Source of the DNA: Sitta carolinensis
Lineage: Eukaryota; Chordata; Aves; Passeriformes; Sittidae
DNA length: 64,000 nt
Assembly (NCBI GenBank): GCA_032173965.1
Contig: CM063290.1
Coordinates: 2,850,001-2,914,000 of the forward strand
Reading direction: 5' to 3'
The translations under genes and the position numbers were made by a program. Positions 23,479-34,315 of the stretch are shown piece after piece; position 1 is the stretch's first letter; each line of letters starts with the position of its first letter. The notes under the pieces were generated by a model, which was not told the origin of the DNA, ran no database searches, and saw only the letters and a program-made list of their open reading frames with translations.

Positions 23479-24126
23479 ATAAATTTTAAAATCCTGTGGC
23501 CAGGATTTTCAGGACTGGTAAATGACACCCCTAGCTCCCATCAGCTTTCCTTGGATCCTTCCTGACCTTTGAAGAAACTTGAGCATGAATTAATTTCTAT
23601 TTTCTTGCTTTGAGAGCATTACTCTTACAAAAACCATCGCAGGCACCAAGCAGGAAGAAGTGGAAAGCAAATGTTTATTTAAAGAAAGGTGAGTGAGCAG
23701 GAGAGCAACAGGGCAGAGGATGTTTCCTCTGAGAGAGAACAGAGCAACAGAAAAAGATTAAAAACTGCAGCAGAATTTCTCAGAGCAGTAGGGATTATTA
23801 CAGGATGAGATCTAGAAAGGGAAGAAGTGTTCACCTTGATATAAATTTGGTGGGAAAATCCAACAAAAATATCTCTGCAGAAGTCTACAAGAAGCTTAAA
23901 ATATTTTGGGGGAGGGGAATTTAATGGTTTGCAGTCTCACCAGCAGCATCTGTTGATTTTTAATTTATCTGGGGTTCTTAAAGACATTTAATTCCTTGAA
24001 TCCTCTAAGAAACACAGACATTTTTTGGGAAAGACCAGGTTTAGATCTACAGTGTTAAGCCAAAAGTGTTGGTTGTGCTCTTTAGAGGTGAGAGTGGATA
24101 GTCTGAAAGAACACTGGAAAATTAAG

Positions 24127-24200
24127 ATAAATAAAATAAAATAAAATAAAAATAAAATAAAATAAAATAAAATAAAATAAATAAATAAATAATATAATAT
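24127..24200. repeat. (AAAAT)n / (AAAT)n microsatellite
   Basis: AAAAT units pass into AAAT units, then into an ATAATATAATATT tail. Confidence 0.93.
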
Positions 24201-24611
24201 TTATGCAATCATTATAATACTATATGCATATGATAGTTTAATTTTTAAAAATTATAATAAAAAGATTGATACCTGCTTTGGCCAGACAAAACTCAAGACA
24301 GCTCTACCCAGCAGCTTAAGGAAATTGAAACAAAAGTGAGAAACCTTCTGCACTGCCTTCATGTTTATCATGTTCCTCAAGGCAAGAGAGAGGAAGAAAT
24401 AAATGAGGTGACAGCTGGGGGGGAAAGGTGTCATTGTCTTGAGGACAAGAGATGAGGAAGGCTGACATGCAGGAGAAGAATTAGCAAAACAGCTCTTGAC
24501 GTTTGTTAGGGAGAAAAGAGCTCCCGGCAGCTGCAGACAATGCAACACCTCAGCACACCAGAGGAGCTGAGGATGTGGAAACCCCCACTGGCATAAAAAA
24601 GGTGAGGATTT

Positions 24612-24650
24612 AAAAAAAAAAAAAAAAAAAAAAAGAAAAGAAAAAAAAAA
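24612..24650. repeat. A-rich tract
   Basis: A run of 23 A, then AAAAG and ten more A. No retrocopy body is recognised upstream. Confidence 0.9.
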
Positions 24651-24786
24651 GGAAATTTTCATTGCATTAAAGGAATAAATTTCAGATTTTGCGCAGTTAC
24701 GTTTTTGGGTTTGTTGTTGCTCACAGAATGTGTCTCAGGAGAAACAGGAAAGTCTCCAGCTGTAAAGCAGGACATGGGTTGGGGAC

Positions 24787-25466
24787 TGTTGGAACCCTGG
24801 GCACAGAGGATTTCAGATTTCTGTGCTGGCAGGGAGTGACCCTCAAAGATTCACTGCACTGACCTGAGACCATGGAAAGGCTTCCAGAACTGAGTGACAG
24901 CACTGGGAGTGTGGAGTTGGATAGAGGTGTGTGATAGCACAGGGGGAGAGTTAGAATTTAAGGTGGTGAGTTAAAATAATATACATGGAACAAGATGGAG
25001 GGGTTAGGGCAGAGTCTCCTCCTTCTCCTCCTTCTCCTTCTCCTTCTCCTTCTCCTTCTCCTTCTCCTTCTCCTTCTCCTTCTCCTTCTCCTTCTCCTTC
25101 TCCTTCTCCTTCTCCTTCTCCTTCTCCTTCTCCTTCTCCTTCTCCTTCTCCAAGTTTGGGTGATTTTGGGTGATTGGTTTGAAGAGCCCCCAGTGCAGGA
25201 CGTGGGTGGTTGGTTGTTGGGTTAGAAGTTAAAATAAATTCGCTGTCATCTCATAATTGGGCAGTTCAGGCTTAAGAAGACCTTGCAGACAGAACCCTGT
25301 GCTCCATTTCTACTCTGGTCACTCAGCATGTGGAAGCACTCACGGGCAGTGAGGCTGGAACTCAGATAAGGAACAATAAATGTCCAAGTCCCAACAAGAA
25401 TTCTGCCTCTCTGCTTTTAATCCTGGCCCTGAGAAGAAGAACCTGATAAACCAAGGGGTTCCCACA
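24787..25466 (+). mobile_element. Solo LTR, type 2, 680 bp
   Basis: This is interpreted as a solo LTR of an endogenous retrovirus, sense on the plus strand. The termini form an inverted repeat, TGTTGGAACC at the left and GGTTCCCACA at the right, matching at nine of ten positions. Flanking hexamers GGGGAC (24781-24786) and AGGGAC (25467-25472) agree at five of six bases, as expected for an aged 6-bp target-site duplication. An AATAAA signal at 25375-25380 lies about 85 bp from the 3' end. A 137-bp (TTCTCC)n expansion at 25015-25151 interrupts the element. No gag, pol or env sequence flanks it. A 6-bp duplication suggests class II (ERVK/beta-like); that is inference. Confidence 0.72.
25015..25151. 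repeat. (TTCTCC)n hexanucleotide microsatellite
   Basis: About 22 units of a pure homopyrimidine hexamer on the plus strand, lying inside the type 2 LTR. It generates spurious Ser-Pro or Leu frames. Confidence 0.97.
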
Positions 25467-25964
25467 AGGGACATGGTAGGTGACAAATTGCAGCAGCAGC
25501 TCTGCTATACAGCCTGGTTTGGAGCTTCCAGAGCCTCTTCCAGACAGAAAAAGCTGTTCCTGCCTCTGGGAGTTCACATTTGCCTCTGAGGGCTGCAGGG
25601 CATGGGGAAGTTCAGGGCTGGGATTGGTTTTCCTGCTGCTCTTGAAACCTTTGGTTCTGCTCGCGTGTTTTGGATTGCACCGGGCAGCCAGAGCTTGAAA
25701 ATACCATTCTGTGAATGAGCAGAGATGGAGGGAAAATTATGGAAAACCCCCCAGGATTTGACAGATTCAGGTGTGAGACCTGGCAAGTCACTGGTCTAAA
25801 TATTCATAGGAAAAATGAGTATTTGATTACTTTTAAATTGAATCCTTAATCTCTGTGGACCTCTTATGTTCTGACAGAAAGGGGCTTAGGAAGTATAAAA
25901 TTACACATTCTTTTAAGCACTTAAAACTATTTAGAGAAAACATTTTCACTTAGACACCAAAGGG

Positions 25965-25989
25965 AAAAAAAAAAAAAAAAAAAAAAAAA
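25965..25989. repeat. Poly(A) tract, 25 A
   Basis: An uninterrupted A-run with no recognisable retrocopy upstream. Confidence 0.93.
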
Positions 25990-27259
25990 GAAGTTTAGAA
26001 AAAGGAACCAGTTCAATTTAAAGCAAAAAAGAGAGAACTTTGGAGACTGCAATTCATTTTATTCATGGAGGACTCATTGAGATTTATATTGGAGCTCATA
26101 AAAGCCAGAACCAGTGTTCCAGCTTTTCCAACAGCCGGGGAGAAGCAGCGACTTTTCGGTTTGGGATTTACTTTAAGTGCCTAAAGTCCCACAAAGGAAA
26201 TTAAGTGCAGTGGAGCAGACAGTGCTGCTTTGGTCACCACTTCTGCCCTCGTATTTCAGCTGCATTTGCCTCCTGAGCAGCTTCCCTTGGCTAATTGAAA
26301 AGTTTATGGCTACAAAATTCCTCGGAAAAGTTGCTTTTGTGCTCACCGATGGCAGAGATGGAAATCCGGATCTCTGACACCTTTGTTGCCACAAACCAAA
26401 CAGTTGGATGTGAAATGTCATCACCAAAAGCTTGGCAAATATGTTGTGAATAACTGTTGCAACACCAGGATAAATATTTGGCCTTTATTTTATCAAAATC
26501 TACCACAGTAAGAGGAATTATCTCCTCCTGCGTATGGAATTAAGGATATTTCCAGAATTCCAGGGAAAAATCTCTTGTATTTCCATTCTTTTGTGTTTCT
26601 TAGGAAGCCAGTACACGTTATATATTCTTGTAAGTTCCTATTTGGGCTGGATTTTAGAGGAGGGAAGAAAACAAATCAAACTTTTCACATTTCTTTTGCT
26701 GGTCTGTATTTTCCAGCCACCCAAGGCAAACTCCTGGGTTAAGGACTTATTTTCCTGGAGGCTTTTCTCTGTAAAAAGAAAAAAGTTAGCTATACTGGGA
26801 AGTGGAATATATGGAAAAGGGTTGTTTGGAAGCAGAAAATTCCAGTAATCAGTTCAGGTCAAGCCCCAGTGTCCCACCAGGGCTCTGGACAGCACAAGTG
26901 GTCTTGGCAAAAGGTCTCTCCCAGCTGCCCAATTTCCCAGGCAAACATTTGGGAACCAAATGGACCTCGTAAATATTTGTTTCCCAAATCAGTTAATGAC
27001 AGGCTACAGAGAAGCTCGTGAAATTTTAATTTGATGGGACGTTTCTCTGAGCTCTCCAGAAAGCACGGACATGAGGAGCCAGTGGGAATGGAGGCCAGTG
27101 GGGATGAACTTTGCTCCTCAGGGAGAAAACAAACAAATTACAAATAAAACCTCAAAAAGCAGAAAAAAGCCCTCCCAAAAAAAAAACCAACAAAGCCCCA
27201 GATGTGAAGGATGAGCTGTAGATATGAAGCAAGGTTTTTAATTTATGGGGAACAGCACA

Positions 27260-28320
27260 AGCAGTAAAAACCTTTGCTTTGACGATATTACCAGAGCACC
27301 AGAGTGCAAATAGACTCTAATCCATTATGTTTTAAACTTCTACAATTTATTAGCCCCAAACTGTGATCTTTATTCATGCCAAGCTCTCCCCTGAATTTAT
27401 GGCACTTGTGCAATCATTACTCAGCCTGTATGGAATCATATATTTCTATGAATTAAACTGAGGAGCAGTTTGCTAATTAGCATTACAAGTGTTAATGAAA
27501 TGAACAATCACATGAGTTGCAGGGAACAGAGAGACTGAACATCATCAGGCATTTGAGTCAGACTCAGCTGAAACCTCCTCTCCCTACTTTCTGAAATTCC
27601 CACTCCCAGAAGTCTCCAGAGTTTAGCAAGATCATAAAAGTGGAGCAGCATTTCATGGAGTCCCTTTTAGTTAATATCACTGTATTAAATAAGATCTTTC
27701 CTGCAAAGGAAAGAAAATGATTGTTCTCTCCTCCTAAGCCGACCGTGTAAAATGTTCTTCAATAAAATCCAAGAAATTAATATTCAATGATTTACAGTAA
27801 ATCTCTTGAGCACAGGAGGTTTGCTCGAGACAGGAAAAGCAAACACTTATGGGGTACATTATTATGATGGCTTATGCTAATTAAATTGAAGCAGAAATCC
27901 TTAATTTATGCTTTACCATCAAGTGCAAAGGGGAAAATTCTTTCTTGGTTCAAGCTTTATCTTGTTAAGAAGATTTACCTCCTTATTTCCTAGAATAAAG
28001 AGCTATTTTTGAGACTCTAGTGAGAAAGTAGAGGCTTGCAGAGCTTTTCTCCATGTTGCCATGACACTTTGGATCTCAACCTACAGTTCAATACAATAGC
28101 TGCAATTAGGTTAATTAGAACATTATCTCAAAGTACACAGCTATTGTGCAAAAGAAGAAACATTCTCACTGAATATGCTGCTTAGTCACCAATAAATGAT
28201 TTTTTAAAAAAATTACATTTTTCTAATTATAATGAATAATTTATTTCTCCTGTGGACGCTTGACATTTAAATATTGCAACTCAAAAAAATAAACCATCCA
28301 ACATCAGCTTAGGACATGTG
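27260..28320. promoter_or_regulatory. AT-rich candidate conserved enhancer
   Basis: About 1 kb of unique sequence without transposon relics, dense in homeodomain-type cores. It includes the perfect 10-bp palindrome GCTAATTAGC at 27472-27481 and further TAATT motifs such as GCTAATTAAATTG near 27877. This texture is typical of deeply conserved developmental enhancers, but conservation itself was not tested. Confidence 0.3.
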
Positions 28321-28449
28321 GATTTTTTCTGACCTTTTAGTTATTTTCCTTCCATGAAATAATGAGAGAAAAAGAACACCTATAATGAAGGATTATATTA
28401 TTTTGGCTCATTAGCTAGTTCCAAATTCAAAGGCCTTGATGAACTCCCC

Positions 28450-28560
28450 ATGCAGATGTGGTGCTTAGGAACAGGGTTTAGTGGTGGACCTGCAGTGCTG
28501 GGTTAATGGGTGGAGATGTTGATCTCAGAGGGCTTCTCCAACCTTAGGGAGCCTCTGACT
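28450..28560 (+). mobile_element. CR1 LINE fragment, 3' tip
   Basis: A short CR1 3' end in plus orientation, of the same subfamily as the minus-strand copy at 22.4 kb. Landmarks are GATGTGGTGCTTAGGAACAG near 28455, GGTTTAGTGGTGGAC near 28476-28490, TGCTGGGTTAATGG near 28496, and CTTCTCCAACCTTAGGGAG near 28533-28552. It is heavily truncated. Confidence 0.85.
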
Positions 28561-28743
28561 CAAACAAACGAAGCTTTTGGACTGCAAACACACAACATGA
28601 CAGCCAGGTGCAGACTGAAAAATACAAGAAATTAGGAATAAAAATGATTAACCTGATGAGATGGGGCGTGAGGCCACCAGGAGCCAGCTTCTCTTCATAT
28701 TGGTGTTATGCCAACTAAGAAAAGAAAATCTCCAGGGGGAAAA

Positions 28744-29079
28744 ATGAAATATTGATTCGTTTTCTAAAACTCAGCTCAAGCACAGGAGAAAAAGGCACCA
28801 GGAGCGTGTGGATGAAGCACAGCTCTGTGAGAATCCATGGGAATTTAGTCACTGATGTCAAGAGAAACAGATCCAGGTCAATTGTTGACTTTAAATCATT
28901 ACAGATATGAGATAACCATTCAATTCTTTTCTAAAACTCAGCTCGAGCACAGGAGAGAAGGTATCAGGAGCGTGTGGATGACACACAGCTCCGTGAGGAC
29001 CCCTGGGAATTTGGTGTCTGATGTCAGGAGAGGCAGAGCCAGGTCAGTGCTTGACTTTAAACCATCCCAGTTCTGAGAT
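28744..29079. repeat. 167-bp tandem duplication, two copies
   Basis: Two head-to-tail copies (about 28744-28910 and 28911-29079) share CTAAAACTCAGCTC-AGCACAGGAG, AGGAGCGTGTGGATGA, CACAGCTC-GTGAG and CCAGGTCA-TG-TTGACTTTAAA at a constant offset of 167 bp. Divergence by scattered substitutions indicates an old duplication. I do not recognise the unit as a known transposon. Confidence 0.9.
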
Positions 29080-32000
29080 CGACGTGCAGCTCCCTGGGAC
29101 GGCCTCACCAGTGACACCCAGCAGTGTGTGAGACCCACCAGGACCCTGTGCCCCAAGGTGTGCCAGCCCAGGCTCCCAGGGAGCAGAAATTCCCTTTTCT
29201 GCCCCTCCAAAGCAGGTTTGAGTGCAGCTGCCATTCCTGGAGAGCTGCACAGGCTGGGCAAACCCGCTGTGGGCAGCGGCTTCCCAACATACATCTCACG
29301 AATGTCACCCCTGCCACTGGAAATACCAAATGCCAACACTCCCATCGTTTATTTCTGCCTGTTTGACAGGCAGGGGCTTTCTGAGGACAGAACTCTAAAC
29401 CTGAACATTTGTTTCTGCCTCCCATTTGTTCCCATTCCCCACCCCATTTATCAATCATTTTCACTAATCAGCGCTGCCCAGATTTATCTTCCATAATCAC
29501 CCACTCTCCTCTCGCCACGTCCTGAAGATAAGAGAGCTGCTGTCAGACTTCATGCAAACTAGGAACATCTCTGGGGTGAAATGATGGAATGCCAGTCCCT
29601 GGAAAATGACTGCAAAACTCCCTTAACTTCAAGAAAATGATGTTTTCACTGATAAAAGTTACTAACCAGATGCTCAGCTGAGTGTATGAGGATAACTCGC
29701 CCAAGAGCCAATTTTGGTACTTTTAGCTGCCAGGATGTTTCCCCAAAAGCAAGGAAAACAGTTCACATTTTAAAGGAATTTGTGTTGATATTTAGACCAG
29801 TTCAAACCTCTCAAATCCATTAATTTTTTACCTTTTTTTGTTTTAATTTCTTCATTGCTGTGCAAAGGATGATGTTTGTTGTAACCCAATCCTTCGTTCC
29901 TGTGAGACAATTACAAGTTTGCTGACCTGGTACTTCAGGTGTATCTGACACAAGATAGAAACAAACTCAAAGATAAATACAATTGCACGAAAATTTAAAT
30001 TAACACAAAATTCTCATTTCAGACAGAAAAACATCACTACTAAATTCCAACTGGAGCCCCAAAAAATTATTGTACACTGTGAAGAGTCTTGAGGACTAAC
30101 AGAGCAAATTATTTCAGACAACAGGGTGAAGCATTTTTATTGAAATTAGGGTTTTTTTTTTATTTAAAGAAGGAAGAAAACAGAATAAAAATAAATAAAT
30201 AAATTAAAAAAAAAAAAAAGAAAGAAAACAAAAACCCACTCAAAACACAAACAAGAGGAACAAACCTTGAAACATTTGGCAAAACCATTAAAAAACCCCC
30301 TAAATATCCACTCATTAAAAATTACCTCTGCTCTGTGAACACAGTTTGTTGCATGTAAGTACTGGGAAAAAGGAAATTAGTTTATCTTTGTGTGCATTAG
30401 AGTAAAAATAGGGATTTTACAAGGTATTTTGCTCCTTATGGGTGGAACAGAAATACTTAGAGGGCAAATTTAGGGGAAAATCTTTAACCCCACACTGATT
30501 GGCAGCACAGGTTCCAAAAGCAAAGCCTTCCCTAAGGAAAGGGAAGACCTAGAACTCACAGAGGGTTAAATAAAACCAAATTAATTCCTAATTTAGGGGA
30601 TCTTCACCCAGGACTATTCCATTTCGTTGAAAACAGGGAACTGAGGTGACATTATTCCTCCATAAATTTGAAGCTCCCTTCTCTCCAGAGGCTGGCAGAG
30701 CTTTGGGTGCCAGTGGGGAACATCTGGGGTTGTCAGCTGGGACAGAGACAGACACAAGAAATCCCTAAATTCAGATTTTTAAATTTTCCTCTGCTAAGAG
30801 AACAGGGTGGATTTCATTTCCCAAGTTTTTCTCAGGGAAAGAGCCTCACTGAGCTCAGTAGGAAGGGACAGTGGCTGAAAGCAAAGGAAACCTCTGCTGG
30901 CTTTAAGTATTTTAATTTTGGTCCTGTAAACAATTCCGATGAGATGAGCTATGTAATAGCTTTTTTATGATAATTATGTCCATTTGTTTGGTCTTTTACC
31001 AGATCATTAAAGCTACTGAGGTTGCTGGAGAGCCATTTTTTTTCTCTTTTCTTGAACTGTTTTAACTGTTCTTATATGATTACTGGAGTTTAGGGATGAT
31101 AAAGATTTATAAGCAGCCAAGAAAGGTTTTTTTTAAAAAAAAGCTTTTCTTCTGAATAGCAGCAGTCCCTTCCTCTGGAAATAGTTTCAGTGACAGTTTT
31201 TTCTTTATTAAAAAGAAGAAAACAATACGAGAGAAAATAGAAAATATTCATCTAAGAAATATTATCTAGAAAATACCACAAAGAAAAATAAGGTTTTTTC
31301 CCCCCACAATATTAAAGGGAACTGGGGAAGGCAAGCAGAAAGAATAACATTTTAGCAGTGAGGTCTGGCAGGAATTCAAGCATAAATCTGCTTCATGCAT
31401 TGGGAATGCAGGATCAGGGATGAAATTAAGAATAACTTTGTTCTGCCCTAAAATTTCCCTCCCTTGGCATGGGACTGGTGTTGTAAAGCCACGGGATGGG
31501 TGGGTGGAGAAGGGGAGGGATGCAAAGATACAGATGCAAAAAAGTTCTCCCACCAGAACTCAAGTTTAAAACCTCAACAGAACACAACCCAAGGGTTGGT
31601 TCAAAGAACTCAAGCTCTGAGATTCCTTCTAGGGCAAAATTTTCACCCCTGGACAACCTGAGGAATCAAAATACGACAGGAAAATCCCAATTTATGGACA
31701 CGTGACCTCATTTAAACACACAATTCTGGGTTTTTCTCATTGTTTTCTGAGTCTTAGCAGTTTTCTGCAGCTCACTGAGTCCAACAGCATTTGCCACGTG
31801 CCCTGAGACTCTCAGGAATCCCATCACAACCCCATGCACATATCCCTGCAGCTTTGGCTGCAATTCCTCCACTCTCACTGGGATGCTCTTTACTGGACCT
31901 GCCTCACCCCTGTGTTTCCCAGCAGGTTTTGCAGGGCTGTTACAGGAGTGCTTTGCATGCTGTGTGTTCAGATTCAGACAGACATTTCCAGAATTCCTCA

Positions 32001-32677
32001 AGGTGCAAACTGAGTTTCCATGAGCCATTAAATATCATCTCTCTGCGTGTGACTCTCTTATTTTCCAAAGTCTCAATCACATCTATATGCAATTGGATTT
32101 TTCAGGTAGCAGGAGCTCCTATAATTTATTTCCTCCCATAAAAAACTTTCATTTACCTTTTTAATGCCACAGATTTTGCAGAAATTAGCAAATTTCAAAT
32201 GTAACACAGATCACTGTTTTTAAACAAGGAACATGTAGTTTTTATACAGAAATATTATATATGAACAGTAATTTCTTCACTGGGGTGACTTTTCAGGGTG
32301 TGCATTGCCAGAATCACAGAACTCTGCTTTGGTTTGACACAACTCTGGATCAAACACTGGAAATTTGTCCTCTGCTCAAACACAAACCATGCCATGAAAG
32401 GTAGGCCCACTCAAAATGTTCACCTGAAAAACTGCTCTTGATATTTTTCTCTATTGACTTCATAAAAAACCCTACCAAGTATCAGTCAATAAAAGCAGCA
32501 AGTGGGGTTTTTTTTCACTGGTTCTTTTAATAAAAACAGCAGCTCTTGAGAACTAGAGGAATATCAATGTTTATCCCTACTGTGATTAAAAAAAAAAAAT
32601 GCAAAAAAATTATTCAGCTGCACAGAATTAATTGTCCTTAGAAAACAAAAAAGGTTTTAGTACAGAAAGCTGGATGA
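29080..32677. other. Unique non-coding stretch
   Basis: The 29.08-29.45 kb part is GC-richer, with a few CpG, and hosts several overlapping frames (up to 135 codons) without domains. A-rich patches lie at about 30170-30235, and a small T8A8 palindrome at about 31127-31142. No gene, RNA or transposon is recognised. Confidence 0.45.
30170..30235. repeat. A-rich low-complexity patch
   Basis: AAAT units, then an A-run and AAAGAAAG units. Confidence 0.85.
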
Positions 32678-32827
<150 letters not shown>

Positions 32828-32841
32828 ACTATTATTACTAC

Positions 32842-33653
32842 AACATTTCAATTTGAGTTTAGGGGCAGCCTGGCTTCATCCCCTGCTGACACTGCTCCTC
32901 TCTGTGGTGCCACCAAGGGGAATTCCTGGATGATCCAGGATTCCTGGAGTTTGGGCTGGTTTAAGCCAAGGAATTTGTTCTACAGGGCCATTGGAGCTCT
33001 TTAACCCAGGTCCTCCACCAGACACTCTCCTCATAGCCTGATTTAAAAATCCCCAATTCTTCCCAAAGCCTCACACCTGAAAAAAAAAATAAAATCATAT
33101 CTGCTACTGCTTTAACAGATGTGCAAACCCACGGCTTTCCACCCGAGTTTCCCAGTTGCTTTTACAGAGAATTCAAGAAAATTTGGGAGGTATATGAAAA
33201 ATTTGGGTTCCAGCAGATGTTCTACCACTGCCAGGCCAGAATCCAACCCCTTTTAGCTGCCCTGCAAGAATAAACATCTGGATTTTCCCTGCCTTCCTCC
33301 AAACTCTAACAATTTGCACTGGTTTTGTGGGTTTCATGCCTAAGAACTGACAATGGCTGAACTCAGAGCGTTCGCCCTCCACGCTGTTTTTTTCAGCAAA
33401 GGGCCCACGAACACCAGGTGTGCTGACAAAGGATTGCTAATGATGAGTGGAAAAAGAAAGGACATTTTTGGTTCTGCAGGGTTCTTCACTGGAAACCCGC
33501 CCGCGCCAACGCTGGCACGCATTTCACATCTTCGATGGCCACCCTTGTTTGCTGTGATAAAGCAAATATTCATCAAATCCCTGGACTCTGAAGATTCCCA
33601 GGGCTCAGGGCAGAGATTTCTCTGCTGCCTCACTGAGGTGTCAGGGGAGGCTG
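32842..33653. other. Unique stretch with a small CpG cluster
   Basis: No gene is recognised. Six CpG fall within about 50 bp at 33486-33533, which is unusual for this window. A minus-strand frame (33340-33912) of 190 codons spans this stretch and the neighbouring LTR; since about 40 percent of it is antisense LTR, it is not credible as a gene. Confidence 0.45.
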
Positions 33654-33986
33654 TGTAGTCTGGGTCTTCCAGGCTTGCAGCTGCTGAGTTTCTAAAGCTC
33701 TGTTTTTTTCCTGGTGTTTTGGGTTTCTGAAGCTTGTTCCCACAGCCTGAACATAAACACCACGTTTTGTTTCTGTAACAATACTTATGTTTGGGATTCT
33801 TTCTGTGGCACAGAGTTTCTTTAGATGTCCCTCTGGTTCGGGCAATGTGGGTGAAGAGTTCTGTCACTCGTTCACCACTCACTGTGGTCTGTCCAAAATG
33901 TATAAAATCCATTGTTTGAATAAACAGAGTCAGATGGAGCTCTCCAAGCTGGTTTGGAGAACTTTGTGTTCTGTGTTATCACCACA
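33654..33986 (+). mobile_element. Solo LTR, type 3, about 333 bp
   Basis: An endogenous retrovirus LTR in plus orientation, recognised by alignment by eye with the minus-strand LTR at 54501-54865. Both start TGTAGTCTG. They share TGTCCCTCTGGTT (33829-33841 here), a CAATGTG-GTGAAGA segment and GTGGTCTGTCCAAAA-like sequence (33882), and both end TGTGTTATC...ACA. The promoter-like TATAAA is at 33901-33906, and AATAAA at 33919-33924 follows 18 bp later. The right boundary at CACCACA (33986) and the target-site duplication are not certain; I found no matching flanks. There is no internal retroviral sequence. Confidence 0.75.
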
Positions 33987-34243
33987 CTAGGAAAAAACAG
34001 AGCTTTAGAAACTCAGAAGCTGCAGGCCTGAAAGTCCCTGAATTCTGCAGGAATTCAGAGCAGAAAATGGGAGGTGGAGCCCAGGAGGAGAAGGATCTGA
34101 GGAGTTTGAGTCTAACCTAGGGCAAGGAGTGGCTCAGCCAGCAGGTCCATGGCATCCCCTGGAGCTCTCAAAGGGGATTTGGGAGGCAGCTCCCTCAAAA
34201 GGGGGCTGAAGGTGCAGGATTTTGTCTCATTTTATAAATCTCA
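33987..34243. other. Short unique stretch
   Basis: Nothing is recognisable. Confidence 0.4.
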
Positions 34244-34315
34244 GGGTGGTTTGGGTTGAGTGGATGCAGAAGTCACCAATTCCAACATCCCCACCGTGGG
34301 CAGGGATATTTTTTT
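34244..34315 (-). mobile_element. CR1 LINE remnant, minus strand
   Basis: A very short, decayed CR1 3' tip in minus orientation. On the plus strand it shows GGTGGTTTGGGTTGAGTGGA near 34246, then AATTCCAACATCCCC, then CCGTGGGCAGGGATATTTTT near 34292-34311. These correspond to the reverse complement of the CR1 end. It is short enough that chance resemblance is possible. Confidence 0.6.

Larger units (their letters stand above)
22678..24786. other. Unique stretch with AT-rich simple repeats
   Basis: It includes an AAT/ATT patch at about 22750-22780, an AT-rich (TAA/ATA) patch at about 23390-23478, an (AAAAT)n run at about 24127-24185, and an A-run at 24612-24650. The frame at 23046-23273 plus is hydrophobic but has no recognisable family. 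No gene is called. Confidence 0.45.
25467..28449. other. Unique stretch; 27.3-28.3 kb looks regulatory
   Basis: No gene is recognisable. A poly(A) run of 25 lies at 25965-25989. The portion from about 27260 to 28320 is described separately as a candidate conserved element. Open frames near 25.4-26.8 kb have no domain. Confidence 0.45.

Noticed and set aside
24985..25225. Poly-Leu and Ser-Pro frames
   Set aside because: They are produced by the (TTCTCC)n microsatellite.
33340..33912. 190-codon minus-strand frame
   Set aside because: About 40 percent of it is antisense to the type 3 LTR and the rest has no domain.
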